Below are positions 55,517 through 64,000 of a DNA stretch of 64,000 nt, piece by piece. Below the pieces are notes generated by a model that was not told the DNA's origin, made no database searches, and was given only the letters and a program-made list of their open reading frames with translations. Numbering within the stretch: position 1 is the stretch's first letter; every line of letters begins with the position of its first letter. Source of the stretch: Photobacterium swingsii (lineage in GTDB: Bacteria > Pseudomonadota > Gammaproteobacteria > Enterobacterales > Vibrionaceae); the NCBI RefSeq assembly GCF_024346715.1, contig NZ_AP024852.1:2790001-2854000 (forward strand), given 5' to 3'. The position numbers and the translations under genes are program-made.

Positions 55517-55532
55517 AGCAATTTTCATACCG
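55517..55532 (-). promoter_or_regulatory. Probable sigma-54 promoter for flgO-flgP
   Basis: Minus strand CGGTATGAAAATTGCT matches TGGCACGN4TTGCT at all but three positions and has the exact GG-N10-GC spacing. FlrC/sigma-54 control of flgOP is known in Vibrio cholerae. Confidence 0.6.
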
Positions 55533-55546
55533 AAGTTGAGAATATG

Positions 55547-56680
55547 ATGAAAAAAACACTCACGCTTTATCTATTCATGCTGTTAGCAGTGCCATCTCAA
55601 GCACTGGCCGCTTGGTTAGAAGTCACAGGGCAAGCACAAATCCTAGAAAGTGATAAAGCAGCCCGTAACAATGCACTAGAAGATGCGGTGTACCAAGCAA
55701 TTCTCTACTCCGGTGCCGATGCGAGCTCATTTTCACATTTACGCCCTTATTTAAGCCAAGAACGCAGCGAGTATCAGTTTAGTGGCAACGAAGTGCGTAA
55801 CGTCAGTATCGTTAAAGCCAAAAAGTCAGGCGGCAATTATTACGTCACGGCACGGATAGACATCTATCCATCGGCAAATACTTGCCACAAAATACAGTAC
55901 AAAAAGGCAATTTTAATCAGTGGTTTTACTCTTACCTCTCCTCAGCATGCCGCTTTGGGCGGTATTTACCAAATCGGTGACGATTTTAGCGTGATGCTAC
56001 AACGTCAGATCGAGCGAAAATCACAAAGCTTTGTGGTATCAGGCATTACCCGTGTTCCCTTTCGCATCGAACAACCGAATACACTCACCATGCTGGCTGA
56101 AGATTACGATGCCCAGTATTTAATTACTGGTGAGATCACTGATTTAACGTCGACTGTCGATGAAAAACTATTACAAGATGATCAATACAACCGCCAATTT
56201 GCAGTCACACTTGAGGTAATCAACGGCAAAACAGGCGAGATGCTGCTTCAAAAAAATTACCGTGAAGTCGCTCAATGGCCTTTTTCACGGATCAGCCAAG
56301 TCGATACCAAGAGTGCTCGCTTCTGGCAATCAGGCTATGGCCAAGCTGTACAACGAACCAGCCGCAATATGATGCTCGATCTAGAAACAACCTTAGCGTG
56401 CCGGTCTAGCTTGCCAGAAGTCATCAATGTTTTTAATGACAAGATACAGACCAATGTAGGTCGGATCCATGGCGTCAAGCAGGGTGATCAATTGCGCCTA
56501 TGGCACAACGCCGCCTTTATCGATCAACAAGGGATTAGCCGCGCCCGCATGGTTCAAACCGAGATGACACTCACGGTAGAACGCGTTTATGATAAATCAT
56601 CGGAGCTCAGTGTTGACCGAGCAGATCTTGCAGCAAGCATTCAACCTGGTGATTTGCTCACCAAACAGATAACTCGTTGA
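55547..56680 (+). CDS. flgT: Flagellar H-ring protein FlgT
   Basis: This is a 377-residue exported protein (signal peptide MKKTLTLYLFMLLAVPSQALA). AWLEVTGQAQILESDKAARNNALEDAVYQAILYSGADASSF is the FlgT N-terminal domain (positions 22-62), a middle TolB-like domain (AILISGFTLTSPQHAALGGIYQIGDDF) follows, and the C-terminal domain has QTNVGRIHGVKQGDQLRLWH. FlgT makes the H ring of the sodium-driven polar flagellar motor and helps MotX/MotY assemble. Two ATGs lie side by side; the second (55547) has GAG at 6 nt. It is divergent from flgO. Confidence 0.93.
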   Translation: MKKTLTLYLFMLLAVPSQALAAWLEVTGQAQILESDKAARNNALEDAVYQAILYSGADASSFSHLRPYLSQERSEYQFSGNEVRNVSIVKAKKSGGNYYVTARIDIYPSANTCHKIQYKKAILISGFTLTSPQHAALGGIYQIGDDFSVMLQRQIERKSQSFVVSGITRVPFRIEQPNTLTMLAEDYDAQYLITGEITDLTSTVDEKLLQDDQYNRQFAVTLEVINGKTGEMLLQKNYREVAQWPFSRISQVDTKSARFWQSGYGQAVQRTSRNMMLDLETTLACRSSLPEVINVFNDKIQTNVGRIHGVKQGDQLRLWHNAAFIDQQGISRARMVQTEMTLTVERVYDKSSELSVDRADLAASIQPGDLLTKQITR

Positions 56681-56690
56681 TACAAAATAC

Positions 56691-56718
56691 TTAATCTTAA
56701 GCAATAATTGCGTATAAT
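56691..56718 (+). promoter_or_regulatory. Promoter of tRNA-Arg
   Basis: A consensus -10 TATAAT (56713-56718) with a weak TTAATC at -35 and 16-bp spacing, just after the flgT stop codon. Confidence 0.65.
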
Positions 56719-56727
56719 GGTGACCAT

Positions 56728-56804
56728 GCTCCCTTAGCTCAGCTGGATAGAGCGTCCCCCTCCTAAGGGGAAGGCCGCAGGTTCGACTCCTGCAGGGAGC
56801 GCCA
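56728..56804 (+). tRNA. tRNA-Arg(CCU)
   Basis: A 77-nt tRNA with encoded CCA. The acceptor GCTCCCT/AGGGAGC, anticodon stem TCCCC/GGGGA and loop CTCCTAA give anticodon CCT, and the T arm is GCAGGTTCGACTCCTGC. It reads AGG codons. It has its own promoter and terminator and stands alone. Confidence 0.97.
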
Positions 56805-56810
56805 TATTAG

Positions 56811-56844
56811 AAAGGCTAGTCATTAATGATGACTAGCCTTTTTT
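56811..56844 (+). terminator. Terminator after tRNA-Arg
   Basis: AAAGGCTAGTCAT pairs with ATGACTAGCCTTT, ending in T6. Confidence 0.93.
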
Positions 56845-57388
56845 CGTCATAACGGCTTAAATCCCATACCGCGCATTGAGCGATGCCTGTTTGATAATGC
56901 CAGTATTCAACTCTCTCCTGAAGCCTCACTTAAAGTTATAGATCGCTGTTTTCACAACAAAATATAATACCCATTGCTATATTTATTACGCCAAAGAGAC
57001 TTATCGTAAAGAATAAATATAATAGCTAGTTACGTACCATGTATATTTGCAGCTATTTTTCGTTATTTTCCAGCTACGGTTAAATATGGCTCACATTATA
57101 TAAAAACAATTGCACATTAATTAATGACGCCTATTCCTTATATACAGATAAATAAACATTCCACGCTACTGGCTTTGTATCTTTTGATTTGTACTTTTCT
57201 CTACGATCTTATTATCTGAAAGCCAACACCGTTAAGATAAAATAAAAATCATCAGTTAATACCGTCAAACAAGCCCGCCAAAATATTGACGATAATTGAT
57301 AATTCGTCAAATAAACGGAATAAGATCAAATCAACACAAATAAAAAAGGAGCCTGATAGGCTCCTCTCTAAATTCTTAGCTTAATGAT
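56845..57388. other. AT-rich gene-free stretch between tRNA-Arg and the PAP2 gene
   Basis: No reading frame worth calling. A dyad TTGACGA-N11-TCGTCAA lies at 57286-57310 and the PAP2 gene terminator at 57342-57366; otherwise nothing was seen. Confidence 0.6.
57342..57366 (-). terminator. Terminator after the PAP2 gene
   Basis: AGGAGCCT/AGGCTCCT stem, 3-nt loop; on the minus strand followed by TTTTT. Confidence 0.88.
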
Positions 57389-57928
57389 TTAGAAGTTAAT
57401 GCTTGCGTACAAACCAACCTCGTCACCTTTTACATAAGGTGAAATCACGTAGTTACTCATTGAGTAACCCATCTCAGAAACAACATATTGAATCCCTGTC
57501 GCTAATGCGGCTCCTGCCACTACATCGCGCCAGTAGTGGTGTTTACTGTCGACACGTGAATAACCAACTAAAGCCGCAGCTGCGTATGCAGGAACGCCAT
57601 ACTCCCAGCCATAACGGAATTGAAGATACGCTGCACCTTGTGTTGCCGCAGAAGTATGCCCTGATGGGAATGAGTGATCACCACCGTTAGGACGTTCTGC
57701 ATTAACAGAGAATTTGATCGCATGTGTTGCAACCGCAGTGTATAACGCACCTTCTGCTAACTGAAATAAACCTTCTGTATCGCCTTTATATAAAGAGATA
57801 GCACCAGCAGTAAGTGGAATACCAAATTGAGCTATGTCCCCATATTTTTCTAAATTTTTATTATGGGCAGACGCTGAACATGTCGTCATTGCTAATATAA
57901 GAGCAACAACTCCTGACTTTATTTTCAT
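57389..57928 (-). CDS. PAP2-superfamily phosphatase, exported
   Basis: This is a 179-residue protein with a signal peptide (cleavage near SASA-H, residue 21). All three phosphatase motifs are present: K-x6-R-P in KFSVNAERP (72-80), PSGH in HSFPSGHTSA (85-94) and S-R-x5-H-x3-D in YSRVDSKHHYWRD (123-135). The family removes phosphate from lipid phosphates such as undecaprenyl diphosphate or lipid A. The C-terminus GLYASINF ends in Phe after alternating residues, so outer-membrane contact is possible. It is a single gene with its own terminator. Confidence 0.9.
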   Translation of the reverse strand: MKIKSGVVALILAMTTCSASAHNKNLEKYGDIAQFGIPLTAGAISLYKGDTEGLFQLAEGALYTAVATHAIKFSVNAERPNGGDHSFPSGHTSAATQGAAYLQFRYGWEYGVPAYAAAALVGYSRVDSKHHYWRDVVAGAALATGIQYVVSEMGYSMSNYVISPYVKGDEVGLYASINF

Positions 57929-58352
57929 GCTTTACCTTTCAACAACACTAAGCCTTGAAAATAACAAGGCACCATCAATGGCATCTCAATATGAGAAATA
58001 AAAAATCTACTGCATAAGCATGAAGTCGTTTGGATACAACACAAATTACAAATACAACTGTAGATATTAAACACTGTTTTTTTACACGTGCAGCGCGATT
58101 GTAAGAAGTAAGTAAATACTTGTCAACGTCTGAGAGGTCACAAAAGCATATAAACTACAAATATGTTAATTACATCCAATGTGTCATTCTGATGAAATAA
58201 ATCATCTAAAAAACAGTTCTTTTTATAAAGTAAGCAAAAAATCGCTTATTAATGTATGAAAAATATGATCTTAATCTACTATTTATGAGTATCACTGAAA
58301 TGGCATCAGACCATACGTGATCTATATTGGATAAATCCAAGGGAGATACGAC
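57929..58352. promoter_or_regulatory. Divergent promoter region between the PAP2 gene and the 58-residue protein gene
   Basis: 424 bp, AT-rich, with no further gene. TATATT at about 58323 is a possible -10 for the small gene; no clear -35. Confidence 0.4.
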
Positions 58353-58529
58353 ATGAAAAAGATAACTTCGGTATGCGCAGCACTATTACTTACTGCGAGT
58401 TTTGCTACTTCTGCTTACACCCTCTCAGGTACACCTGAAGATATTCCTGAAGGTGCAATGCAATATTGCGCAACATCCAGTAACTTCTGGGTGTGTGTTG
58501 ATAACTATAAGCAACGCAATAATCTATAG
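58353..58529 (+). CDS. Small secreted protein, 58 residues, two cysteines in the mature part
   Basis: Complete short gene: ATG 58353, TAG 58527-58529. The ribosome-binding GGGAG is 7-8 nt upstream. Residues 1-21 are a good signal peptide (Lys-Lys then a hydrophobic core, ending TSA). The mature part of about 37 residues contains YTLSGTPEDIPEGAMQYC and SSNFWVCVDNYKQRNN; its two cysteines, eight residues apart, could form one disulfide. A strong terminator follows at 58553. I do not recognise a family. Having its own start signals and terminator makes it more than a chance frame. Confidence 0.75.
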   Translation: MKKITSVCAALLLTASFATSAYTLSGTPEDIPEGAMQYCATSSNFWVCVDNYKQRNNL

Positions 58530-58552
58530 CTTGCCGCATATAGCGTGAAGCA

Positions 58553-58595
58553 TAAAAAAACGGGCATAGAGTCACCTCTACGCCCGTTTTTATAT
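58553..58595. terminator. Bidirectional terminator between the small gene and gltX
   Basis: ACGGGC-TAGAG pairs with CTCTA-GCCCGT (one mismatch), A7 on the left and T5 on the right. Confidence 0.88.
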
Positions 58596-58610
58596 CAGCT
58601 TATTATTGCG

Positions 58611-60041
58611 TTATGCGTTAGCTTCACGCTCAGCAATGAAAGCAAGTGCTAGCTTGATACGTGCCATAACACGCTCTTTACCAACAAGTTGCATCACAGC
58701 ATCAACCGATGGCGACTGACCTTGGCCAGTAACAGCAACACGCAATGGCATGCCCACTTTACCCATACCTAGCTCTAGGTCTTCACATGTTGATTTAATC
58801 ACATCGTGAAGATTTTCCGTGGTCCATGCATCGTCAGACACAGCTTCAACTTTAGCTAGAGCAAGTTCCAGTGCTTCTTTAGCAACTGGACGAAGGTGCT
58901 TCTTCGCAGCACCGGCTTCAAATTCACTGAAATCTTGGTAGAAGTAACGCGACTGCTCAGCAAGCTCGATCAGCGTATTACAACGCTCACCCACTAGCTT
59001 GATAACATCAGTGATCGCAGGGCCGTTCGCTGTATCGATCTCTTTTTGATCTAAGTGCCATTGTAGGTACTTAGCCACGTATTCAGGTTCAGCGGTTTTA
59101 ATATAGTGGTTGTTCAACCAAAGTAGTTTATCAGTGTTAAATGCTGATGCAGATTTACTAATAGACTCTAGTGTAAACAGGTTGATCATTTCTTCTAGAG
59201 AGAAAATCTCTTGGTCACCATGAGACCAACCCAAACGCACTAAGTAGTTCAATAGTGCTTGTGGTAGGTAACCGTCATCGCGGTATTGCATCACACTGAC
59301 AGCGCCGTGACGTTTAGATAGTTTCGCACCATCATCGCCAAGGATCATTGCACAGTGAGCGAACTCAGGAACTGGTGCACCTAGTGCTTCATAGATGTTA
59401 ATTTGACGTGGGGTGTTGTTGATGTGGTCTTCACCACGAACAACTTGAGTAATACCCATATCCCAATCATCAACCACTACACAGAAATTGTACGTTGGGC
59501 TGCCGTCAGTACGACGAATGATCAGGTCATCTAATTCGCTGTTTGAGATTTCAATACGGCCACGTACTTTATCATCAAAAACAACCGTACCTTCTTTCGG
59601 GTTACGGAAACGAATAACGAATGGTGATGCTTCTGTTGCTGCCGCATTTGCCGCAACAATTTTAGGGTGGTTTGCATCATAGCGAGGCTTAACACCCGCA
59701 GCCATTTGCTCTTCACGTAGCTCGTCAAGCAGCTCTTTCGGGCAGTAACACTTGTATGCTTTATCTTCAGCTAATAGCTGATCGATTAGCTGGTTGTAAC
59801 GATCAAAACGTTTTGTTTGGTAGTAAGGACCTTCATCCCAGTTAAGACCGATCCACTCCATGCCTTCAATAATGGCATCGATAGCTTCTTGAGTAGAGCG
59901 CTCTAGATCAGTATCTTCGATACGTAGAACGAATTCACCGCCTTGTTTTTTAGCAAATAGCCATGAGTACAATGCAGTACGGGCACCACCTACGTGCAAA
60001 AAGCCAGTTGGGCTTGGTGCAAAACGAGTTTTAATCGTCAT
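58611..60041 (-). CDS. gltX: Glutamyl-tRNA synthetase
   Basis: This is a 476-residue class I synthetase. It has the HIGH-type motif [19 protein letters not shown] near the N-terminus, [19 protein letters not shown], and the KMSKS-type [11 protein letters not shown]. It charges tRNA-Glu. Length is typical. Being a housekeeping gene on the minus strand, it gives a reference for base composition in this genome. Confidence 0.97.
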   Translation of the reverse strand: MTIKTRFAPSPTGFLHVGGARTALYSWLFAKKQGGEFVLRIEDTDLERSTQEAIDAIIEGMEWIGLNWDEGPYYQTKRFDRYNQLIDQLLAEDKAYKCYCPKELLDELREEQMAAGVKPRYDANHPKIVAANAAATEASPFVIRFRNPKEGTVVFDDKVRGRIEISNSELDDLIIRRTDGSPTYNFCVVVDDWDMGITQVVRGEDHINNTPRQINIYEALGAPVPEFAHCAMILGDDGAKLSKRHGAVSVMQYRDDGYLPQALLNYLVRLGWSHGDQEIFSLEEMINLFTLESISKSASAFNTDKLLWLNNHYIKTAEPEYVAKYLQWHLDQKEIDTANGPAITDVIKLVGERCNTLIELAEQSRYFYQDFSEFEAGAAKKHLRPVAKEALELALAKVEAVSDDAWTTENLHDVIKSTCEDLELGMGKVGMPLRVAVTGQGQSPSVDAVMQLVGKERVMARIKLALAFIAEREANA

Positions 60042-60183
60042 TTGATTTACCTTAAAGTGACTGGATCGACTGACAGCGTTACCGCTATAAGCCCATAATT
60101 GGGCGTTATTTTAACACTGTCACTCAATTCTACAATCATCATCCTTTAGCTAATTAACGCGTTATATCATCGGTCACTGTCAC

Positions 60184-60834
60184 TTAAGATGCGTTCTTCA
60201 AGTTTTTCATGGCCCACATCATAAAGGCTTGTTGCTCTTGAGCTGATAAGTCATTAAAACCCGCTTCCAAAATCGCTCTTTGTGATGAGGCTGCATTTAC
60301 GGTTTTAGGCTTAACAGATGGCTTACCGACAGGGGCAAGCTGCTCGGTAGATAGAACCGCAATACCCGTGCCTTTTTGATTGTATTTTTGAACCGCTTTT
60401 TCGTAATTTTTCATTCCTTGCATGCCATTTACATGCAATGACTCAAGCTGAAATGGGATCATTTCACCTGACGCTGACTTCAGAACAAAACGAGGGTCAT
60501 GATCAAACTTCTTTGCTTCTTCCATGGTTCTAAATGGCTGATATGACAAAACAACATCATCGGTTGGCGCACTAAAACGCAGGATAAAAGGGACGGAATT
60601 AAATTTAGTCCGACGGCCGTCTTCAACCACTAACTGCCCCAGTGCAAATAAGACTTGGTTAGTACCCGCTTCTAACGTTAGTTTACTCGGTGATGAAAAG
60701 ATGTCCGTCGCAACCTCACTACCATTGAGCACCAAAGGGCCTATCTCTTTATTAAATGTCAGTGTGCTCTCTGCACTCACTTGCCAAGACAAGGAACCAG
60801 CCAAAAGGGTTAAGGCAACAATTAACTTTCTCAT
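60184..60834 (-). CDS. DUF2057 family exported protein, paralog 1
   Basis: This is a 216-residue protein with a signal peptide (ending VSA-E, residue 21). The domain contains STLTFNKEIGPLVLNGSEV, LTLEAGTNQVLFALGQLVVEDGRRTKFNSVPFILRF and PFRTMEEAKKFDHDPRFVLKSASGEMIPFQLESL, and ends with a helical LSAQEQQAFMMWAMKNLK. DUF2057 (YccT-like) proteins are periplasmic and of unknown role. It follows the porin gene by 69 bp with a hairpin between. A paralog is encoded at 62701-63378. Confidence 0.88.
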   Translation of the reverse strand: MRKLIVALTLLAGSLSWQVSAESTLTFNKEIGPLVLNGSEVATDIFSSPSKLTLEAGTNQVLFALGQLVVEDGRRTKFNSVPFILRFSAPTDDVVLSYQPFRTMEEAKKFDHDPRFVLKSASGEMIPFQLESLHVNGMQGMKNYEKAVQKYNQKGTGIAVLSTEQLAPVGKPSVKPKTVNAASSQRAILEAGFNDLSAQEQQAFMMWAMKNLKNAS

Positions 60835-60850
60835 AAAACCTCCACGGCAA

Positions 60851-60871
60851 AGGGCGAGATAACCTCGCCCT
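60851..60871. repeat. Hairpin AGGGCGAG/CTCGCCCT between porin and DUF2057 gene
   Basis: A perfect 8-bp stem with a 5-nt loop and no T-run. It probably stabilises the abundant porin mRNA or limits read-through. Confidence 0.55.
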
Positions 60872-60903
60872 AATCATTGTATTATTTAACTTTATTCAGC
60901 ATG

Positions 60904-62043
60904 TTAGAACCAGTATTCAACACCGACAGATGCTTCATTAAAGCTATCTGACTTCCAACGACCTTCATAGCCTTTATCATCTGCATTTACACGATCTAAG
61001 TCATTCATCGCATAACGCGCATAAAGCACTGCGTTGGTGTCGACAAAGTACATCATTTGTACCGAGGTCACGTTATCTTTGGTGTTGGCAATCTCTTTAC
61101 CATTTACATCTAGACCAAGGTTTTCTGCACGAGCAATTTTGGCTTGCCACTTATCAAACGTATACGTTAGACCAACTGAGTATGAATCTTCACGCTCGTC
61201 TTGATTAAACGTGTTGTTATCCGCTTTTGCGATACGGTAATAAGCGAAGTAACCTAAGCCATTAGAGAAACCACCTTGCGCACCCATCAAGTAGGTTTGG
61301 TTATTCCAGAAAGTGTCTTTAAATTTGCCTTTGGTTTTATCAAGCGTGTCGTAGTTCATTTCGTAAGCCAAATCGAACTGCGCCCATCCCCAATCGCCTT
61401 TCACTTGTTGATGCGCGGCCATACCGTGCCAGTAGTTGCTTGATGCTTTAGAACTATCCGTTGCCCCTGCACGATCTTCACCTGCACCAGCGGCAATATC
61501 CATAGTAAAACCAGACCACAGCTCATTGGTATCCCAACGGATAGTGTCAGATTGACGATCGTTGAAGTTATTACCACCAATATTACCGCCCCAATCCCAA
61601 ACATTACCCATACCCGGGTTTGTAGCAGGCCAGTCAATCAATTCGTAGATAGGTGTTAACACACGACCAAGACGTATTTTACCAATGCTATCGTGTTCAA
61701 AGCCGACAAAAGTATCACGACGACCTAAGTAGCCATTACCACCGTTTTCACCCGCAAACGACTCATCTACGTAACCAGATTCGATCTGCCATAAGAAAGT
61801 CCAATCTTGCAACTGATCGAACTGAGCAGTACCACGCCAGCCTAAACGTGACTCATTATTAAACTGCACGCCTTCGTTATTTTTCTCGTGATCATAGTCG
61901 CGATGTGCCACCTGCATGGCAATCAAACCGTAAATGCTGTGTTCATACTTAGCACCACTCTCACTAGCTTGAGCAGGGACCGTTGCCAGTGCAGCAGTCG
62001 CAATAGCTGCGCCTAATAAGGTACGTTTGAAAAATTTACTCAT
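60904..62043 (-). CDS. General outer-membrane porin
   Basis: This is a 379-residue Gram-negative porin. A signal peptide (ending AQA-S) is followed by an alternating barrel: SIYGLIAMQVAHRDYDHEK, SRLGWRGTAQFDQLQDWTFLWQIESGY, YLGRRDTFVGFEHDSIGKIRLGRVLTPIYE and the C-terminal SFNEASVGVEYWF with the terminal Phe recognised by the BAM machine. The loop L3 region around PATNPGMGNVWDWGGN is Gly/Asn-rich. The ATG at 62041-62043 has AGGAG 7 nt upstream; an earlier in-frame start would break the signal peptide. Confidence 0.93.
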   Translation of the reverse strand: MSKFFKRTLLGAAIATAALATVPAQASESGAKYEHSIYGLIAMQVAHRDYDHEKNNEGVQFNNESRLGWRGTAQFDQLQDWTFLWQIESGYVDESFAGENGGNGYLGRRDTFVGFEHDSIGKIRLGRVLTPIYELIDWPATNPGMGNVWDWGGNIGGNNFNDRQSDTIRWDTNELWSGFTMDIAAGAGEDRAGATDSSKASSNYWHGMAAHQQVKGDWGWAQFDLAYEMNYDTLDKTKGKFKDTFWNNQTYLMGAQGGFSNGLGYFAYYRIAKADNNTFNQDEREDSYSVGLTYTFDKWQAKIARAENLGLDVNGKEIANTKDNVTSVQMMYFVDTNAVLYARYAMNDLDRVNADDKGYEGRWKSDSFNEASVGVEYWF

Positions 62044-62700
62044 GGAAAAACTCCTAAAAAATATAGCTGAATTCATGCACTTACCTCAGTGGCCGCCGAA
62101 GGTTAGCACAATGAAATTTAATGTTTCATATTGAGAACGTGGATAAGACTACAAGCTTTTTTCACAACGCAAATATATTCAAAGTAAAATCTTGAACCCC
62201 TTCAAAAACAGACTAAGTAAAAAAACATAAACACTTTAAAATTAGACACTTAAACAAAAAACATAATTAAACATAAGGAGGCCAGAAAAATAGATTCCGC
62301 GGGTAAAGTCTCACTTTTATATGCAATAGAGGTGAAAAACGTTAAAAAATTAGATGTTTTTATACAAGAAGATCGTTATTTAGTTTTTTTATGGGTCAAA
62401 AAAGTGATCTATATCGAACTCATTTAGGAAAATATGAACTTATTTAAAACCCAGTGTTTTATCGTAATTTAGATATCAAGCAAATGGATGCAAGAACACC
62501 CACCTTATTTAGTTGATTGATAATGCAATGAAACAAGAAGGAAATAGAAAGGAATTGGATCGTGTGACTGATGTCTGAGTTCACCAGTTCTATGCTGGAA
62601 TAAACTTTTTTGTCAGCAATAAGCAACGTAAAATCGTGGTACGAATTAACTATGGATGGACAACCGCTAATACATTGCGAGTCCTTCAGGGAGAAAAAGA
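62044..62700. promoter_or_regulatory. Divergent control region between the porin and second DUF2057 gene
   Basis: 657 bp without a called gene. It contains the long AT-rich leader of the porin gene. AAGGAGG at about 62276 is not followed by a usual start codon. No regulator site was recognised. Confidence 0.45.
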
Positions 62701-63378
62701 ATGAAGGTAAAACACATTGCCCTTGCAGTTGCGCTCTTGCCATTAGCTTCATCAGCATTTGCAGAAGTGACACTTCAACTACCAGATAATGTCAGGCTGC
62801 TGGCTGTCAATGAGCAAGACCCATCAAAAAATATTACTGATATTTTTTTTGCTACCGATGACAAACTAACGTTTAATAATGGCGAGAACCAAATCGTATA
62901 CCAGATTGATCAGTACTTTTATAAAGGAGACAAACAAAGCGAACGCTTCCGTTCCTCTCCTTATATACTGACGTTTTCTGCTGAAAATTCATCATTGCAA
63001 TTAGAGATCCCGAACTTTCGCCGCGTAGAGCAAGCAAATGAATTCAACTATTCACCGACAGTGAATGTGCAAACAACAGCTGGTAAAAACATCCCGTTTA
63101 AACATGATAAACTTGAATTAAAAGGACTTTCGATTTCACATGACTATCATGAATATGTGAAACAATATAATAAGTTAGGAGGTCCAGCTGCACTGGCTAC
63201 GGCTACGGCTACGGCTACGGCAGTAACTCATAAAGTAGAACCAGCGCCAAAACAGTCAAAAACGAATGTTTCGACTCAAAGTGAAGCGCCAATCAAACAG
63301 CAACTACAAACTCTTTTCAATCAAGCCGATAAAGAAACTAAAAAAGAATTTATTAGCTGGGCAGTCCAAAACCTATAA
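62701..63378 (+). CDS. DUF2057 family exported protein, paralog 2
   Basis: This is a 225-residue protein with a signal peptide (ending AFA-E, residue 22). The core resembles the protein encoded at 60184: TLQLPDNVRLLAVN, LTFNNGENQIVYQIDQYF, RFRSSPYILTFSA, NIPFKHDKLELKG and a helical C-terminus KKEFISWAVQNL. Between the domain and that helix lies an Ala-Thr run encoded by four GGCTAC repeats. GGGAG 8 nt before the ATG gives the ribosome-binding site. Role unknown. Confidence 0.87.
   Translation: MKVKHIALAVALLPLASSAFAEVTLQLPDNVRLLAVNEQDPSKNITDIFFATDDKLTFNNGENQIVYQIDQYFYKGDKQSERFRSSPYILTFSAENSSLQLEIPNFRRVEQANEFNYSPTVNVQTTAGKNIPFKHDKLELKGLSISHDYHEYVKQYNKLGGPAALATATATATAVTHKVEPAPKQSKTNVSTQSEAPIKQQLQTLFNQADKETKKEFISWAVQNL
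63195..63218 (+). repeat. In-frame hexanucleotide repeat (GGCTAC)x4
   Basis: It encodes an alternating Ala-Thr stretch in the DUF2057 paralog; copy-number changes would keep the frame. Confidence 0.95.
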
Positions 63379-63512
63379 TCTTTTGATGAAAGTTCCTTTT
63401 CACTAAGGAGCTTTCTCCTTTCCTTATATTCCAGCACCTAACACTTAATCCACCTTAATATTTCCCCCCAAACTGTTAATCCCGCATGATTCTTTTATTT
63501 AATATCAGATCG

Positions 63513-63540
63513 CAAAATGGAGGCCTAAGCCTCCATTTTC
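63513..63540 (-). terminator. Terminator after the right-edge porin gene
   Basis: AAAATGGAGGC/GCCTCCATTTT, 4-nt loop, symmetrical A/T flanks. Confidence 0.88.
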
Positions 63541-63565
63541 AAGAATGTTAAGTTTGAATTACGAT

Positions 63566-64000
63566 TTAGAAACCGTATTCAAGACCTACACGAACAACAA
63601 AGATATCAGTCTCGTCGATTTTACCTTTATCGTTAGCTGCTTTTAGGTCACGTTGAGCAACACGGATGTAAGGAACAAAGCCATTCTTAACATACATTAG
63701 CTGACCAGAAATGATGCTATCTTCATCATTCTGTTTAACACCTGCAGTTTCAGATTCTAAGTTAGCTGTGTAACCTAGTTTGAAGCCCCATGGACCATTC
63801 CAGTATTGACCAATCACAGCGTAAGAAGCTTGCTCTGATTTATCACCGTTTTGAACTTTACTTTCACCAGCTTTATAAGCACCCGCAAGTCCAAAACCTG
63901 CAGGAAGTGATGCTTCAAAACCTACTAAGTAACCAAAAGTATCAGCCATTACAGCATCTTTAGCCGCTTCACCTGGAGTCCACTTATCTTGGTCACCATT
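63566..64000 (-). CDS. Porin, C-terminal part, 5' end cut by window edge
   Basis: 144 codons and a stop of a gene that continues beyond base 64000; the frame is open to the edge, so the ATG at 63947 is internal. The strands GYLVGFEASLPAGFGLAGAY, YAVIGQYWNGPWGFKLGYTA, SGQLMYVKNGFVPYIRVAQRD and the C-terminal IFVVRVGLEYGF (terminal Phe) are those of a general porin. It is not the same as the porin at 60904, so the genome has at least two. Confidence 0.88.
   Translation of the reverse strand, partial: NGDQDKWTPGEAAKDAVMADTFGYLVGFEASLPAGFGLAGAYKAGESKVQNGDKSEQASYAVIGQYWNGPWGFKLGYTANLESETAGVKQNDEDSIISGQLMYVKNGFVPYIRVAQRDLKAANDKGKIDETDIFVVRVGLEYGF

Noticed and set aside
62276-62430. AAGGAGG followed by an open frame of about 45 codons
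   Set aside because: No ATG, GTG or TTG at the right distance; it would need an ATA start. Kept only as a note.
62459-62773. 104-codon minus-strand frame upstream of the second DUF2057 gene
   Set aside because: It overlaps the signal-peptide region of the DUF2057 gene on the other strand and has no family features.

Overview
The window looks like chromosomal DNA of a marine gamma-proteobacterium of the Vibrionaceae, most likely Photobacterium or a close relative. The reasons are the flgT/flgO/flgP trio (typical of polarly flagellated vibrios), the yfcL-epmC-...-aroC neighbourhood, two general porins next to DUF2057 proteins, and a large tandem tRNA array. The genus is an inference; no 16S gene is present. 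No phage, insertion sequence, CRISPR array or plasmid-type gene was seen.

Region 1 (1-23150) is a surface-polysaccharide locus. On the minus strand an ops/JUMPstart element (RfaH recruitment) precedes wza-wzb-wzc, a hairpin terminator, and then wecB-wecC (UDP-ManNAcA), pseB, pseF, an RmlD-like reductase, a divergent NeuB-family synthase and a GT2 glycosyltransferase. After a gap comes a very AT-rich module: Wzx flippase, a GT-B-like candidate transferase, a Wzy-like polymerase and a heparinase II/III-family gene that runs off the left edge. Divergently, on the plus strand, lies gfcABCD (group 4 capsule/yjbEFGH type), followed by a Wzz-type chain-length protein. The nonulosonate pathway is incomplete here: pseC, pseG and pseH are absent, while a reductase and an atypical synthase are present. 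This is the best candidate for new chemistry in the window.

Region 2 (23200-32133) is mostly housekeeping: yfcL, epmC (EF-P hydroxylase), a TRIC/YicG channel, aroC, rluF with an RG-rich tail, and an RND efflux operon.

Region 3 (32290-33715) is an array of nine tandem tRNA-Tyr(GUA) genes with near-identical spacers, one good promoter and one terminator. Every protein-like reading frame across it is spurious.

Region 4 (33860-48600) holds a receiver-TPR response regulator, a YfcC transporter with an ornithine-racemase-like enzyme, a LysR regulator, a glutathionyl-hydroquinone reductase, xthA, grxB, a BamA-superfamily outer-membrane barrel, and a second RND pump whose proton-relay residues are changed.

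Region 5 (48800-56850) holds a His/Aot-type basic amino acid ABC operon behind a tandem pair of ArgR boxes, an orphan oligopeptide-type binding protein, the flgO-flgP operon divergent from flgT with sigma-54-like sites for both directions, and tRNA-Arg(CCU).

Region 6 (57340-64000) holds a PAP2 phosphatase, a 58-residue secreted protein, gltX, and two DUF2057 genes interleaved with two porins, the second porin cut by the right edge.
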